From contig OZ018333.1 of the NCBI GenBank assembly GCA_963969495.1, forward strand, positions 92,222,207 to 92,286,206: a stretch of 64,000 nucleotides of DNA, read 5' to 3'. The position numbers were made by a program, and so were the translations under genes. The stretch comes from Ceratothoa steindachneri (Eukaryota > Arthropoda > Malacostraca > Isopoda > Cymothoidae). The notes beneath the pieces were generated by a model. It searched no databases. It worked only from the letters and a program-made list of their open reading frames with translations, and was not told the origin of the DNA. Below, piece after piece: positions 50,681 to 64,000 of the stretch; the first letter of the stretch is position 1; the number at the start of each line of letters is the position of its first letter.

Positions 50681-50769
50681 ATCAAAGACACTACATAAAA
50701 TATATAAACAAAATATAATAAAATAGCATAGGATGTTTAAACAACTCATATGAAGCAATTAAAAGAAAT

Positions 50770-51850
50770 ACAAAATAAAGCAAATTAGATAAAACAATTT
50801 TAAATAAGAACCGTTCAAGAGCTGGTGGACAAAGGAACCTTTGTCCTGACTAACTTTGAACGATCTGAATTCTACTGAGCGATTCAAAGTTTTGATGCAA
50901 TCAACGGAAACAATCTTGGCAGCAACTTGGATGACTTCCCACAAATCATTTTTGGAGGCAGATTGCATGCCATCAGCGTAGACTTTTTCTCTTCCTGCTA
51001 CACAAGTTTTATATTGGATTTAGGTTAGAACTAATATGAGGGGTCAGACCTCGATTTCCTCTCCTACAAATAAATTAAACTGTATCAATTCTTAAAGAAG
51101 CTTGAGGAAAGACTTGTAGTATTTCCCTGCGTGGAGCCAAGTGACTTCCTTATCTTCACGAGCTGTCTCTTGACCTAAGGTAGGAGGGTTTACTCCAGGA
51201 ACTTGCAGTACGACTTCGAATCCATTTTGACGCCATCATACACTTTGAAGGCTCCAACAAGCTTGTCTGAATAATTCTAGCCGAAATTATCAAGCCTTCT
51301 TATACTACTTGTATCATGGTTAATTGCTTCACCTGAACATTAATAAAAACACAACCTCTTTCCCAACCTTTCAGCGCATTCCAAGTGACTCTTGAATCGT
51401 TTCTCAAGATAATTTCGTTAAAGTCCTTTTTCTTGTACGTCTACGCTTACAAAAACAGACGGGTTTTGATATTTTTTGGTTAGGAACTGTACTCTTTTGC
51501 TCTTATTCCCACAGGAAAATATATCCTCAGAGCCTTACATCTTGTTTATTTCGAGAGAGAATGGGCCCTAACAGCTTGGAAAATAGCTCTGCTGCTAGCA
51601 TGATCATTTCTAGCCACCTCTTTTTGAGAGAGATCTCAAAAAGATCTCTGCTTGAAAGTCATTCTCTACAGTTTCCTTCACAGTGAGATCAACATGCTTC
51701 ATATCTATTGATATTTGCAGATCAGACTTTCCTTTGCCTAATCGGTTCATCATGTAATGTTTCTCTTGTTGGCAAAGTTCCTTTTTTCCTGTCAATTTAT
51801 CAGAAAATGCTCCTTTTCAATGATGTCTAGATGGTCGTTGTATTAGAATT
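50770..51850 (-). pseudogene. Tc1/mariner-superfamily transposase pseudogene
   Basis: Read on the minus strand through several frames, the order of motifs fits a Tc1-like DDE transposase. A charged helix-turn-helix-side segment (51795 to 51610) comes first. Then NDSRVTWNALKGWERGCVF follows near 51410-51350, matching the second catalytic-region block with the usual DE/CRVTW text degraded. Next are KLVGAFKVYDGVKMDSKSYC near 51270-51210 and the C-terminal ASKNDLWEVIQVAAK...VDCIKTL block near 50960-50890. Stops and frameshifts are frequent, so it is inactive. Terminal inverted repeats were not located. Confidence 0.7.
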
Positions 51851-52229
51851 TCTGAATATTAGCTGTAAAATATGTAATACCTTATATATATAATGTTGTA
51901 TATCTAATAAATTGTGCTTTTTTCATTCCTAAACGGGTCTAAAACAACGGTTTCATAAACTTTCTGAAAATTAATAAGAGGCTTTAGAGGAATTACGTAT
52001 AATCGCTAGACGCAATTTACGCATCTTTCTATATCGGTTCACGGGAGTTCCTTCTCGGCATTTCTTCCATCACATTCATATAATGTATTAATATTGTGGA
52101 AGAGTTCAAAGAGGATTTGTTAACATAGCCTTTTTTAGTATTTTGGATAATATGAAGAGGAAGTTTGCTATGGAAATACCATAATACTCGTAAAGTTACA
52201 AATGTCTAATTTTAATACCTATAATCACT

Positions 52230-52940
52230 TTTTAATTTACCCTTTCAGCTCCTGCTACCATAGAGAACAGATCAGAATTAAAATGGCATCAAGAAGTTGG
52301 AATCATTCTCCAGATGGATTTTGTGAAATCTCGGCACAGTTGTTTGAAACAAGAGCAAAACTGTCCCTGTGACAGCATCTATGAGAATGTGAGAAGCTTC
52401 AAAGTATACTTTGGTGTGCCAGTTGAGGTCCAAGACAAATCCGTGGCACCTCATTTTGCTTGCGAACATGGCAAGAAAACCCTGGAAGATAAGTAAATTG
52501 TTTGTTGTAAAATATTAAATGTCACAAATATTTAAGCTATTATGTTTGTTTTTAAGCCAAATGTGTAATAAAGTATATGTTTTCCTCTTATATGTTTTCT
52601 CTCACTCCCTCTCTTTTAAACGATAAGGAAGGAAAAAATGCGTGAATATCTTTCAACTCCTCTACTATTCACGACCCCACGTGATATTTCAAAGAAATAA
52701 AAATCAAGATAAAGGAAAAGAAGACATATAATGATGCCCATCCTTGATACCCATCTTGACAAGATCAAGGAGAATATAGCATCATACTCAGAGGAGCAAA
52801 GGGAGCGCTTCCATTAAGATATACTGAACTTTGAAGATAGATACCAAGAAGTCTACAATGAAAACATGATGGGAGAGTACATTTGGGGGCTTGTACCGAA
52901 AAGTGATTTACATTCAAAACGGAAAAAGGAAAACTCTTCA
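52230..52940 (+). pseudogene. Remnant of an uncharacterised dispersed family (GVPV..QDK..APHF)
   Basis: An N-terminal piece near 52360-52490 reads YFGVPVEVQDK, APHFACEHGKKTLE. A C-terminal piece near 52750-52930 reads YSEEQRERFH-stop-DI, EDRYQEVYNENMMGEYIWGL. From memory, both belong to one uncharacterised, highly repeated family in arthropod and cnidarian genomes, where they stand more than 400 residues apart and the first piece has CEHCKK (here Cys became Gly). The middle is deleted, and an unrelated 140-bp repeat lies between the pieces. Function of the family is unknown; a mobile-element origin is suspected. Confidence 0.5.
52600..52735 (+). repeat. 140-bp direct repeat, copy 1
   Basis: Text from CTCCCTCTCTTTTAAACGATA through AAATGCGTGAATAT, CCCACGTGATATTTCAA and AGACATATAAT recurs at 53965-54105 in the same orientation with scattered changes. 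Confidence 0.85.
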
Positions 52941-53835
52941 CTTTTTTACTTGATTGTATATATTTGTGTAGAAATTTCAATAAAATTGTATAAATTATAT
53001 AATTGGCTATTTTTAGTAAATATTTCATCATAGAAGCCACAAAAGGAAAGTTTCAAACAACTGATGGCTATTTTCTATTTTTGTGCAATAAAAGAAGTTG
53101 TCAAACAACACCTACTGACCAGGGACAAAAATTGTGTTACATAGTGAATCAATGTTTGTATTTATTGAGCAAAGTCTATAGAAATATTTTTCCCAAAAGA
53201 AATAAGCAACCATAACAGACTTGGAATTTTTATATATATATATTTATAAATATAATAATATAAGCTGGGGATCAGCCATTAATCTTTAAGTAAATGTTTA
53301 TGAAAGAATATATTGAAATAAGAAAAAGAGAAGATGTGAGGGAGAAGTTTGAATTAATATTTTCCCTTTTTCTGTTGTATTGATGGAGTCGCAACAGTGG
53401 TCGGTAATTCCTCCTTTGATACACAAAATATAGTTTCTGATTACAGTAATAGACCCCTATGTTATTTAGGTGTCAAGAAGAAGTAATAAAATGTGTTGTT
53501 TGCGTTCGAGAGAGAATATACCTCTAATTTCCATTCAAAACCAAACTCCACTACGCGTAAGAGGAAAACAGTAAGGAAGGTAGTATTTAGGGGAAGATTG
53601 GAATTAACTACTAACAGCATATTTTCATCTGTGTTAAACCCGAATAATTAATATCACAATTAACCAAAAGACCTATAATCTTAATTTAAACGAAAACACA
53701 AATTTACTATAGGAAGAACCAATATGGCTTCTAAATAGTGAGCACTTGGAAAACAACCGAGTTTGATCACTCATCAAAGAAGGATTCAATGATTACAGCT
53801 TTATGATTGTTAACAACGCTTCCAAAATATTCACT
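52941..53835. other. No gene seen
   Basis: AT-rich DNA between two decayed elements. A 70-codon frame at 53003-53215 is not recognised and is probably chance. Confidence 0.45.
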
Positions 53836-53952
53836 CTGTGTGTCTCTCTCTGTCTTTCCCTCTGTTTCTGTCTCTCTCTCTCTCTCTCTCTGTCTCTGCG
53901 TCTCTCTCTCTCTCTCTCTCTGTCTCTTTATCACTCTATATCTCTCTATGTC
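53836..53952. repeat. (TCTC/TGTC)n pyrimidine tract
   Basis: About 115 bases of CT-dinucleotide repeat with TG and TTTC interruptions, immediately before the second copy of the 140-bp direct repeat. Confidence 0.95.
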
Positions 53953-53964
53953 CCTCCAGCTTTC

Positions 53965-54105
53965 TTCCACTCCCTCTCTCTTAAACGATATAGTAGTAAA
54001 AAATGCGTGAATATTTTTCAAATCCTCTAATAATCACGATCCCACGTGATATTTCAAGGAAATAAAAATCATGATAGAGGAAAAACAGACATATAATAAT
54101 GAAAG
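53965..54105 (+). repeat. 140-bp direct repeat, copy 2
   Basis: Partner of 52600-52735. It directly precedes the LINE coding remnant, so it may be part of that element's leader. In that case copy 1 is a stray piece of the same family. Confidence 0.8.
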
Positions 54106-54114
54106 CAAGCTATC

Positions 54115-54950
54115 CTAACATATTATCGAACACTATGATAACCCAAGAAGAAAATTAAAAAGAAATATTGAAAGATTCAAGAGATAAGAATAAGTGGTAC
54201 AAAATTGTAAAGTTAATCCAAAGGATTTATAGGCTCTATTAAACAATAAGAGGCCAAAAAAAAACAATATTGGGCTGCTGAGAGATATTGATGGTAGTAT
54301 AAAATTCACTAACTGTGACATAGCTTGCTTATTGAACAAATATTAAAGGACTCTTTTTGCTAAGAAAGAAATCCCTCATATACCTGAACTAAATAAGATA
54401 TATGAAGGCAAAGACTCATTAGAATATGGTAGTTGTACTGCAGAAGATGTTTGTAATTTAATTAATAAAATGCATGTGAACAAATCACCTGGACCTGATA
54501 TTTTTATCTCAGAGTTCTGAAAGAAATTAAGGATGTTATTAGCAAGCATCTTGCACATATTTTTTACACCATTACACAATGAAATTTTCTAAAAAGGACT
54601 GGAAATATGAAAATGAAACTCTAATCTTCAAAATGGGTTACAGAGAGTTAGTTAAAAATTATCCACCGATTATTTCAACTTCAGTGGTTGGAAAACTTCT
54701 AGAATCAGTCAATTGTATTTCATTTAAAATTAAAATAATTGTTTAGAGATTCTTAACATGGATTTAGAAGAAATAAATCTTGTCTAACGAATTTGTTGGA
54801 CTTTTTCCCATATGTATTTAAGCAATTTGATGGCCAGAAGTCGATTTATATCATATTAATCGATTTTCAATAAAGCATTTGACAAAGTCCTTCACATATT
54901 GTTGACAAAAAAACTTAGAGGATTGGGATTTAAAGGCGAATGGCATGAAA
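54115..54950 (+). pseudogene. CR1-like LINE reverse transcriptase, N-terminal half
   Basis: Broken frames show RRKLKRNIERF near 54150, LLRDIDGSIKFTNCDIACLL near 54275-54335, then NKSPGPD near 54480 (the K-SPGPDG box before RT core block 1). Near 54870-54950 comes KAFDKVLHILLTKKLRGLGF (the FDKVPH box). Several stops and shifts are present. Coding homology breaks off around 54950 and resumes at 57310 with the next RT block. Confidence 0.75.
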
Positions 54951-56900
54951 TGTAATAGAGAGAGGCACGTCGACAATATTTATCAGGACCGCATTAGATA
55001 AATGCATTGTAAGTGGTGGGTCAACCCTGCACTCCTCTTCAGGGGGAAGTAGATCTGTTAGGTTCATAGCAGTTTTATCTATTTTTGGTTGCCTGAAATC
55101 ACGTATCTCTTCCTCATCCACAGTAACTTCTCGGATCTTCTTGATTCGGTCAATAGCTAATTTCCTGTTCTTCTGATCCACATCTGCCAGTATTGCCAAA
55201 AGGATGTTCTCAGGATGGGCCCAGTAGAAATTCCTTCGGATTGTTGGCCATGCTATGGCTTCACTGGCAGGTTAGAGTATTTGCAGAAGATTGATCTGCT
55301 TCAGGAGATGTTTAGATCCCGCTGTGAATTTCGGAGCGAATTTGATTTGAAACCAGATGAGCCCATAATGACAGACCACAAACTCTGTGAGCACATACAA
55401 GTCATTATTATTTTTTGTGTTGCCACATAAAGTCGACATATTCTTCTGGCAGCGTTGGGCCATCTTGCTTGAGATTTTGGCCCTAGTTTCATATGTAAGA
55501 GGTCATCGTCAATTACTTTACTTCTAATAGCCCTGATAACTCTGTACAGTAGGTCTGGTCCCGACTAAGCTCAATCACATCTACATTGGTAAGAGGAGCT
55601 CCTTTAGCAATGCAGTAAAACCAGTTGATGATACTGGTAGTTTCACAGATGGTTAAGCCTTTTTCACCGAGTTCTAATTTCTGTTGCACAAATATATTTC
55701 CTGCACAGGTGCATCGGAAGATGCTCATTTAGATGCTAGCTGCAGATGATCCACTGTAAAGGATGATGTAATTGACATTCCAGCCCTCTGATGGGTCAAT
55801 TCTTGTAGCCAGTATTAGTTGCCCTGCTGTTAGCTCCCACTACTTTCATCTCATCTTTAATATCATTTTCAACAAGCCATTTCATTAGTTCGTATGCAAT
55901 TCCTGCATCTGTTCATCGTTCAATAGTTAGATGATATAAATAGATGGTACCAGCTTTGACTACAAGGACATAATGATCTTGAATTTCATTTTCTTCATAT
56001 CATTTGTTGCCTTTCTTCTTTTTAGCTACTGTTGTGTCTCTCCTAACAATCAAAAACAAAGCAGTAGTTTTCTTATGTTACAAACATTCAGATTCGATGA
56101 AGTTCCTCCTTAACATTTGTCGTGCCCTCCAGACTTTGTGATGGTCATTTGTATGGAAGCGGTTTTCTGCGCTACTAATAGCAGCAGCAGCTCTATTTGA
56201 CACAGAATACCGATCTGCTTCCATGGCAATTATTGGTATTGGTACGATGTTGTTTTCCGTTCTCGCCAATACTTTCTTCCATTCATCATCAGAAAAATAA
56301 AAAAATGAGGTTTCTTCATCCAAGGCTTCATCTGAGATGTAGTTTTTTCTTCCCTCTTCTATTTTTGTGACCCTTCTTCTTCTCTTGTTTCCTGAATTCG
56401 ATCTTCTCTGATTTTCCCTTTTTTTAATCATTTGACTTGTATTTACATCCACTCCTCCAATTGTTATGTGACGCCCAGTTCTTTGGTCAATAAGAAATTC
56501 ATGCTCTCGACGTGGCACTGCCATGTCCTTTTCACACTTGCAATTTAACAGATCAGCACACTGGTAGCCTGCTATATCAAAAGGTTGACCCAATGATAAG
56601 ATAAGCTTCTTACTCTTAGTGGTATTCATGCCTTTTCTTGATACCACAGAAGCTTCTTTCACCAATCAGAGCAATTTGGTTTCAACATTCTTGATCGGCT
56701 GAACTGGAATACTGGCTTTTTTCCAAATCTCAGAAAGGGCCTCGGATACCTTAAGGAATAACATCCTTGTTCCTCTTGTATTCACATCTTTCAACCTGTT
56801 GTTTTGTTGGCAACGCATAATGAAAAGGGTGTGGAAATGGGAAGCCAAAGACACTGTGACCTGTTGATGTTCTAGTTTTTTGGCTTATCTTAGCCCTGAA
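54930..56900 (-). pseudogene. Uncharacterised dispersed-family ORF (AHPENILLAIL) inserted in the LINE
   Basis: A decayed minus-strand reading frame fills the gap between the two LINE halves. Pieces in order are 56854-56666, 56665-56078 (195 codons, the best-kept part, lysine/arginine-rich with HITIGGVDVNTSQMIKKR and SVSNRAAAAISSAENRF), 55728-55513 (VDVIELSRDQTYC), 55492-55272 (QARWPNAARRICRLYVATQK) and 55199-54930 (the AHPENILLAILADVD piece starts just before it). From memory this order matches an unnamed family found in many copies in aphid, Hydra and copepod genomes. Its biochemical role is unknown. Frameshifts and stops make this copy inactive. Confidence 0.55.
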
Positions 56901-57309
56901 AATGAATAATAGAAAGATGCGTTAGTTTAAAACAGAAATAATACATGTGATGATTGAATCTATAACATACATTCAAAAAGGTGAAGCCATATCCCTCCAT
57001 AGGAAATTCTCTGTAAATATCTCGTAAATTCTTCAACATCGATTATTTTATAGTTCCCTCCTAGTAGTTTACATACAAGGAATTCCTCAATCTAAACTTG
57101 CCTAAACGTTAGTTACATAAGGAGTTAAAGTGCAAATTTTGTTCCTGTACGAAGATTACCCATTTCTAGCTTCAGAGACGAGAACTACACATAATAACTG
57201 AATACAACCAGCCTCACCATACGGAATAGATAATTATTTAGCAAAATTTGGCCCCAAAAAAGGGGGGGGTGTTACTATTTTTTTAGATTTCTTTCTTTTT
57301 TTTTCAAAA

Positions 57310-58270
57310 TTTTTGGATGGTTTGCTTTACAAAACCTGAAATGTGCCTTAAAACTGGTTGCAACACTAGGCCCTATTGGACAAAGGAGTTAAGTGATGTG
57401 CCTCAGGGTTCTGGGTTAGGCCCTTTGCTATTTATAATTTACATTAATGATCTGAACACAGATCTCAGGTCAAAAATTGTAACATTTGCAGATGACACAA
57501 AACTTGAAAAATGGGTATTTAGTCAAGAAGATGCAGACGAACTTCAGAGAGATGTGAATCGTATAGAAAAATGGTCAAGAGAATGGAAACTGCGTATAAA
57601 TTTAGATAAGAGTAATGTAATGTCTATTGAAAGCCGAAATCCACAAGTTATGTACACATTTTTTAGTTCGAAAATATGAGAAACAAAAGTTGAGAAAGAT
57701 TTGTGTGTATAAATATCGAGTGATCTTAAGTTTAGTCTTCAATTCATTGCAACAGAAAAAGGGCGTCCCAGATCCTCGGATACAAAAAATGTCAATTTAA
57801 AAGCAGAAATGAAACCGTCGACTAAATTCATATAATGCATTAGTTCGCCCACATTTGGAATATTGTGCACAGTTCTGTGCTCCACTTTGATGGAAGGATA
57901 TTGAAAGGCTTAAGAATGTTCAAGCAAGAGCAACCAAACTAATACCATCGTTAAGAAAACATAACTATTAAACAAGATTGAAAAGAATAAATCTTTTTAA
58001 CCTGGGAACGAGGAAAATGCGATCCCAACTCATAGAAATATTGAAGATATTAAAGGAGATTGAAAATGGTGAAGCTGGAATAGGTTTCAAGTTAAATGAT
58101 GATGAGACAATGGGATGAAGCTAGTACCGTTGCTTTTTAAAACAAATCTAACTGGTGATATATTTTGGTAGAAAAGTGTAAACCTTTGGAATAAACTGCC
58201 ACAGGATGTAACATCCTGGTTAATGTATTTGATGTCCTCACCAGTGAAGGGGTTTGATTCCTGGTGAGAA
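57310..58270 (+). pseudogene. CR1-like LINE reverse transcriptase, C-terminal half
   Basis: An open piece at 57317-57679 holds [21 protein letters not shown] and the catalytic FADDTKL box (FADD form of YxDD), followed by [21 protein letters not shown]. Beyond a stop near 57680 the homology continues in other frames with LVRPHLEYCAQF near 57840, ERLKNVQARATKLIPSLR near 57910 and KLPQDV near 58195. The order matches CR1/L2-like LINEs to within a few residues of their C terminus. The element is inactive. Confidence 0.85.
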
Positions 58271-58879
58271 CAGACATATTTTGGGGCGTGTAGGGAGCAA
58301 CCACCAATGATGAGGTCAAATTTATCCCCATTTTTATAGATTTAATAAAAATGGATAACCTTCGACTAAAACTTGTTTACATACTATCATTTTCATTAAA
58401 TTACCCCTATTTTAATCCTTATTAATGCTCCTATTAAACTGCAATCTGATATCATATTTCATCTAAATTTAAAGCCTAATAAAATCCCCCCCGAATTAAA
58501 TAAACCGGATCACTCCTTTATGTCTATTATCCCAAATTTCTTTTAAAAGGAATTTCACAAAGTAAAAACTCGGTTCTGTTTTTTAGAATCACAATTAACA
58601 CAAAATTCCTCCTTCACAGTTGCAGTAATGAGGGACGATTATTCAGCCGGAAAATTCCTTTGTGCCAATTTGAGAGGAATTCTGCTGGTCAAACGAAAGG
58701 CAAATTGTGTCCAAAGGCCATTAAATTGGCCAAATTGTTCTACTCGAAGAGATGCCAATTGAAACGCGTTTATTTGAGTAAAGACAAAAATTAAAGTTGA
58801 GAGACTCTCTGAACTTAGTTCCTTTTTAGTCGGTCGCGAGAACCGTAACTGTTTTACCTTCAAAGAGTTCTGGAGCAAA
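58271..58879. other. No gene seen
   Basis: Possible LINE 3' flank followed by unassigned DNA. An 81-codon minus frame at 58639-58884 is not recognised. Confidence 0.4.
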
Positions 58880-59260
58880 AACATCGTAACTATTCGGCCG
58901 ATTCTAACGATATTTGAAACACTTATGTCGTTTTATATTCCCTTTCGAATGATATAATTACCAAGGTCCTCCCAAGGTTAGTCCTGGAATTATTTGGCAA
59001 TATCATCGTAACTATTTGGCCGATTCTGACGATATTTGTAACACTTATGTCGTATTTCATTCTATTTCGAATGCTATAAATGCCAAGGTCCTCCCAAGGT
59101 TAGTCCTGGAATTATTATACGAAAACTAACTATGGGTGGGATTGCCCCCATTTTTTGAAAGTTTTAAAGGTCATAAGGTCATAAGGTCATATTTTCATAA
59201 GGACATAAGGGAGAAGAATTGAGAGCACGAGACTTAGGTCTGTTAAACTTGTTTCAGAAG
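58880..59260 (+). repeat. Dispersed repeat with doubled 120-bp unit
   Basis: 58880-59000 and 59001-59118 are direct tandem copies (CATCGTAACTATT-GGCCGATTCT...CCCAAGGTTAGTCCTGGAATTAT). The shared tail ATTGAGAGCACGAGACTTAGGTCTGT follows. The single-unit relative is at 49346-49560. Confidence 0.85.
59166..59210 (+). repeat. (AAGGTCAT)n short tandem
   Basis: Three exact 8-9-bp units, then two diverged units (TTTTCATAAGGACATAAGG), inserted into the dispersed repeat between its second unit and its tail. Confidence 0.85.
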
Positions 59261-60119
59261 CAGAGTTTCTGATAAAGGAAGGAAAGACATCCAGATTAGG
59301 AGTATAATGTCAAGTTCAGTTGAATTATAAAATAGAATCAGTCCCTTTTAGCCTAAGTTAATTATGATACGGAATAATAACTGTAAAAGAATTACAGTAA
59401 CATGTTTGTTACTCTAATTACTGCATCCACATGTAATTCATTGTATAATAATTAATAAAACTCATAACTAGGAAAGAGCTTATTTAGTAAATCAAGTAAT
59501 ACTTCAGAATATGTTTTCATTAAATTAAAATGAGAACAAAAGAAAACGGTTGAATAAGTAACTAAATTAAACATAAAATGAATTCCTATATTTTATAAAC
59601 TTTTTTCTTAGGCACAAAAGTGAAGGGGAAAATGAATTCAATATCGATAAATGTTTCATAAATTGATCTATAATAATATTTTCTATGAATCTATTTAATA
59701 ACAATGAATGCATTTCATTGTTGTTTTTATGAAGCGAAGCGAATTCCTATGATTGTTTGTAATAACAATGAATCCATTTAGATGTAGTTTTTGTGTCAGC
59801 CAGTCGAATTCCACTCATTTCCATAAGTCGCCATTTGCTCATCTTGGCTATTATTTTGTTCCCACTCTCTTTGTTTACGCCAAGGTAGCATCTAGAGTAT
59901 TAAAATTGTAGCAATGTTATAAGTTAAGTGAGGTAACATTAAATACAGATTAACAAACACCTTAATTGAAAAGTTATTATTTTTTCAAGAAATTAATGCC
60001 TCTTTTCAAAGGAAATTAAATTATTTTTAGAATACAAAAAGAGTAATTCAGCAACTTATTTTCCATTATTATTAACAATGCTGTGGCATTGTTAATATAA
60101 TAGAAGTTACTATTAGTTT
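59261..60119. other. No gene; one 62-bp tandem duplication
   Basis: AT-rich DNA. At 59698-59820 a unit beginning ATAACAATGAATNCATTT and ending CGAATTCC occurs twice. The first copy contains GAAGCGAAGCGAA, reminiscent of the GCGAAGC blocks at 13444 and 35725. Confidence 0.6.
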
Positions 60120-62420
<2,301 letters not shown>

Positions 62421-64000
62421 TTATTGCACTTATCTTTATACAGTCCTCGGCAAAATCCGAACCAGTCACACAACTTTACAAAGCACTTTTTATGTCTTCT
62501 CTAAAGAGATTAATTTCTAGACAACCTAATATACTATACATGAACCACATCCTGGACAAATTCTGTATGTAGATTATGTAAGTGTGTTCGTGTCACATTT
62601 AAAAAATTAACTTAGCAAAAAGATTTCACTGAAATGTACGAAATATTCTCGACTCAGTGAGTCATTTTCAACGAGGTCAGATGATGCTCAACTTCATCAA
62701 GGCAAACCCTTCCAATAACGACCTAATATTGCCTTTTAAGGCTTAAATAAACTAACCAGGCCATTACATATTCATTTTAAAGATAAAGAGGAGAGGCTCA
62801 TGTTCCATGTTGTTGTAAGACGATTATTATAATGTTATTTAGTGTTATTTGAATACTATAAATAATATCAATTATGTTATAATCATGGCATATGCTTGAA
62901 ACCAGAAAATATATTGGCAATGATTCAATTGAATTATTTGCAATTTAATTAATGATTATCTTATAATATTTAATCCTTGTCTATATTATAAATAAGAGCA
63001 TTTTATTTATAATGTCCTTTTTTACATATGAATGGAACATAGCTGATGTTGAAAACTCCCTCTCTCTGTCTCTCCCAAATACACCAAAACTATGTGTGCA
63101 ATGTGTTCTCTTTTATTGTCTATCACTTCCATCAATTCATTTAGTTTAGTTTATAAACCACTAAACTAACGCAAGCATCAAAATCTATAAAATTTTGTTT
63201 ATTATTATTTTGTTCCAGAAATCCACCCTCCAAAACATGTTACACCTGAAAACAGGAGTAGCGGCACAGTCTCCAGACCATAGCACCCCTAGACATTGTG
63301 GGGGTCTAATTCAGGTCACTTTTACACCTCTTTAAGACTTCCCAATATATTTTTCATCCCAATTTCGACACAGTAAATGGTGAAAGGGGTCTCACATGGT
63401 CTTAAAAACTCTTAAACTTGCCTTTCTCGGTCTCACGTTGATTTCCTTCTACTATTTGTGGATTCTTGGCTTGTAGGGCGCCGCCAGGAACCCACTCGTA
63501 CCAGTCTCAGCCCCACTTTCACACACACACACCCGGTGTAAAAATCTATTACTAACCAAGTCTTTTACACCCTTTCTTCATATTTATGCGTCTCTATATT
63601 TCTTCGTGATTTTAATTTCAAGGATAAAATGTTTTTTAATTATTTATATGATTATTAAATTTGGCTTCGTATTGTACTAGTTTATTTTATGCTTCCTTTG
63701 AAAAGGGAAACCTTGATTGTGTTGTATTTTATTATAAAAGTAACAATTATTTTATTTTTACCGCTTCTCCCCTCTTTGGATTTCCACCTAATTAAAGCAA
63801 TTCGTTTTTCCTTTATCTTTAAATACACGAGCATAAATTGTTTAAACATTGAGGTAACATAAATTGATTAAACATGGAATTAAAATAAATTGGTTAAAGA
63901 TTGAGGTTAGGGAAATTTATTCAATTAAGCTTCAGAAAAGTCAGTTTAATTAAATCGAGCTCGCAATATTAAAGCATCAAAAGAGAGTTTGCTAATTACC
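62421..64000. other. No gene seen
   Basis: AT-rich DNA with a (CA)n of about 13 bases near 63520. A GC-richer patch at 63440-63540 has no recognised content. Confidence 0.5.
63834..63925 (+). repeat. 26-28-bp tandem repeat, three units
   Basis: ATAAATTGNTTAAACATTGAGGTAAC-type units start near 63833, 63859 and 63886 with a few changes each. Confidence 0.8.

Noticed and set aside
53767..54030. Arg/Glu-rich and Ser/Leu-rich frames over the CT repeat
   Set aside because: Pure low-complexity translation of the (TCTC)n tract in different frames.

Overview
This window looks like nuclear DNA from an arthropod, probably a crustacean. It is AT-rich and gene-poor, its one clear gene has spliceosomal introns, it carries long (TA)n microsatellites, and it contains many decayed eukaryotic transposons. 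The receptor gene described below belongs to a moulting-hormone family typical of arthropods. The crustacean assignment is inference from repeat style, not proof.

One intact protein-coding gene is visible, at 40000-43643 (+). It encodes a class A GPCR of the ecdysis-triggering-hormone receptor (ETHR) family, in six coding exons joined by five GT-AG introns (582 residues). All reading-frame phases close, and all seven membrane segments and the usual class A landmarks are present. It is the only feature I would treat as a functional gene.

The left 39 kb is organised as a very large, diverged inverted duplication. Sequence from position 1 to about 12830 (arm A) reappears, reverse-complemented and in reversed order, between about 39375 and 23360 (arm B). 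The arms surround a loop of about 10.5 kb. They are interrupted by arm-specific insertions: a 3.8 kb block in arm A with a piggyBac pseudogene, three (TA)n tracts and a hammerhead-ribozyme motif, and several blocks of 0.4-3.6 kb in arm B. Arm A runs off the left edge. Arm B ends only a few hundred bases before the ETHR gene.

The right third (47-62 kb) is a mobile-element graveyard. It holds an LTR/promoter-like block with small hairpins, an 80-bp-arm palindrome beside a 36-bp minisatellite, a decayed Tc1/mariner transposase, and remnants of two uncharacterised dispersed protein families. It also holds a CR1-like LINE reverse transcriptase split by one of those families, and a 2.3 kb degenerate minisatellite containing a 311-bp (TA)n tract. 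The remaining DNA has no supportable genes. Coordinates of repeats and pseudogenes were read by eye and are approximate to tens of bases; the ETHR splice sites were placed to the base.
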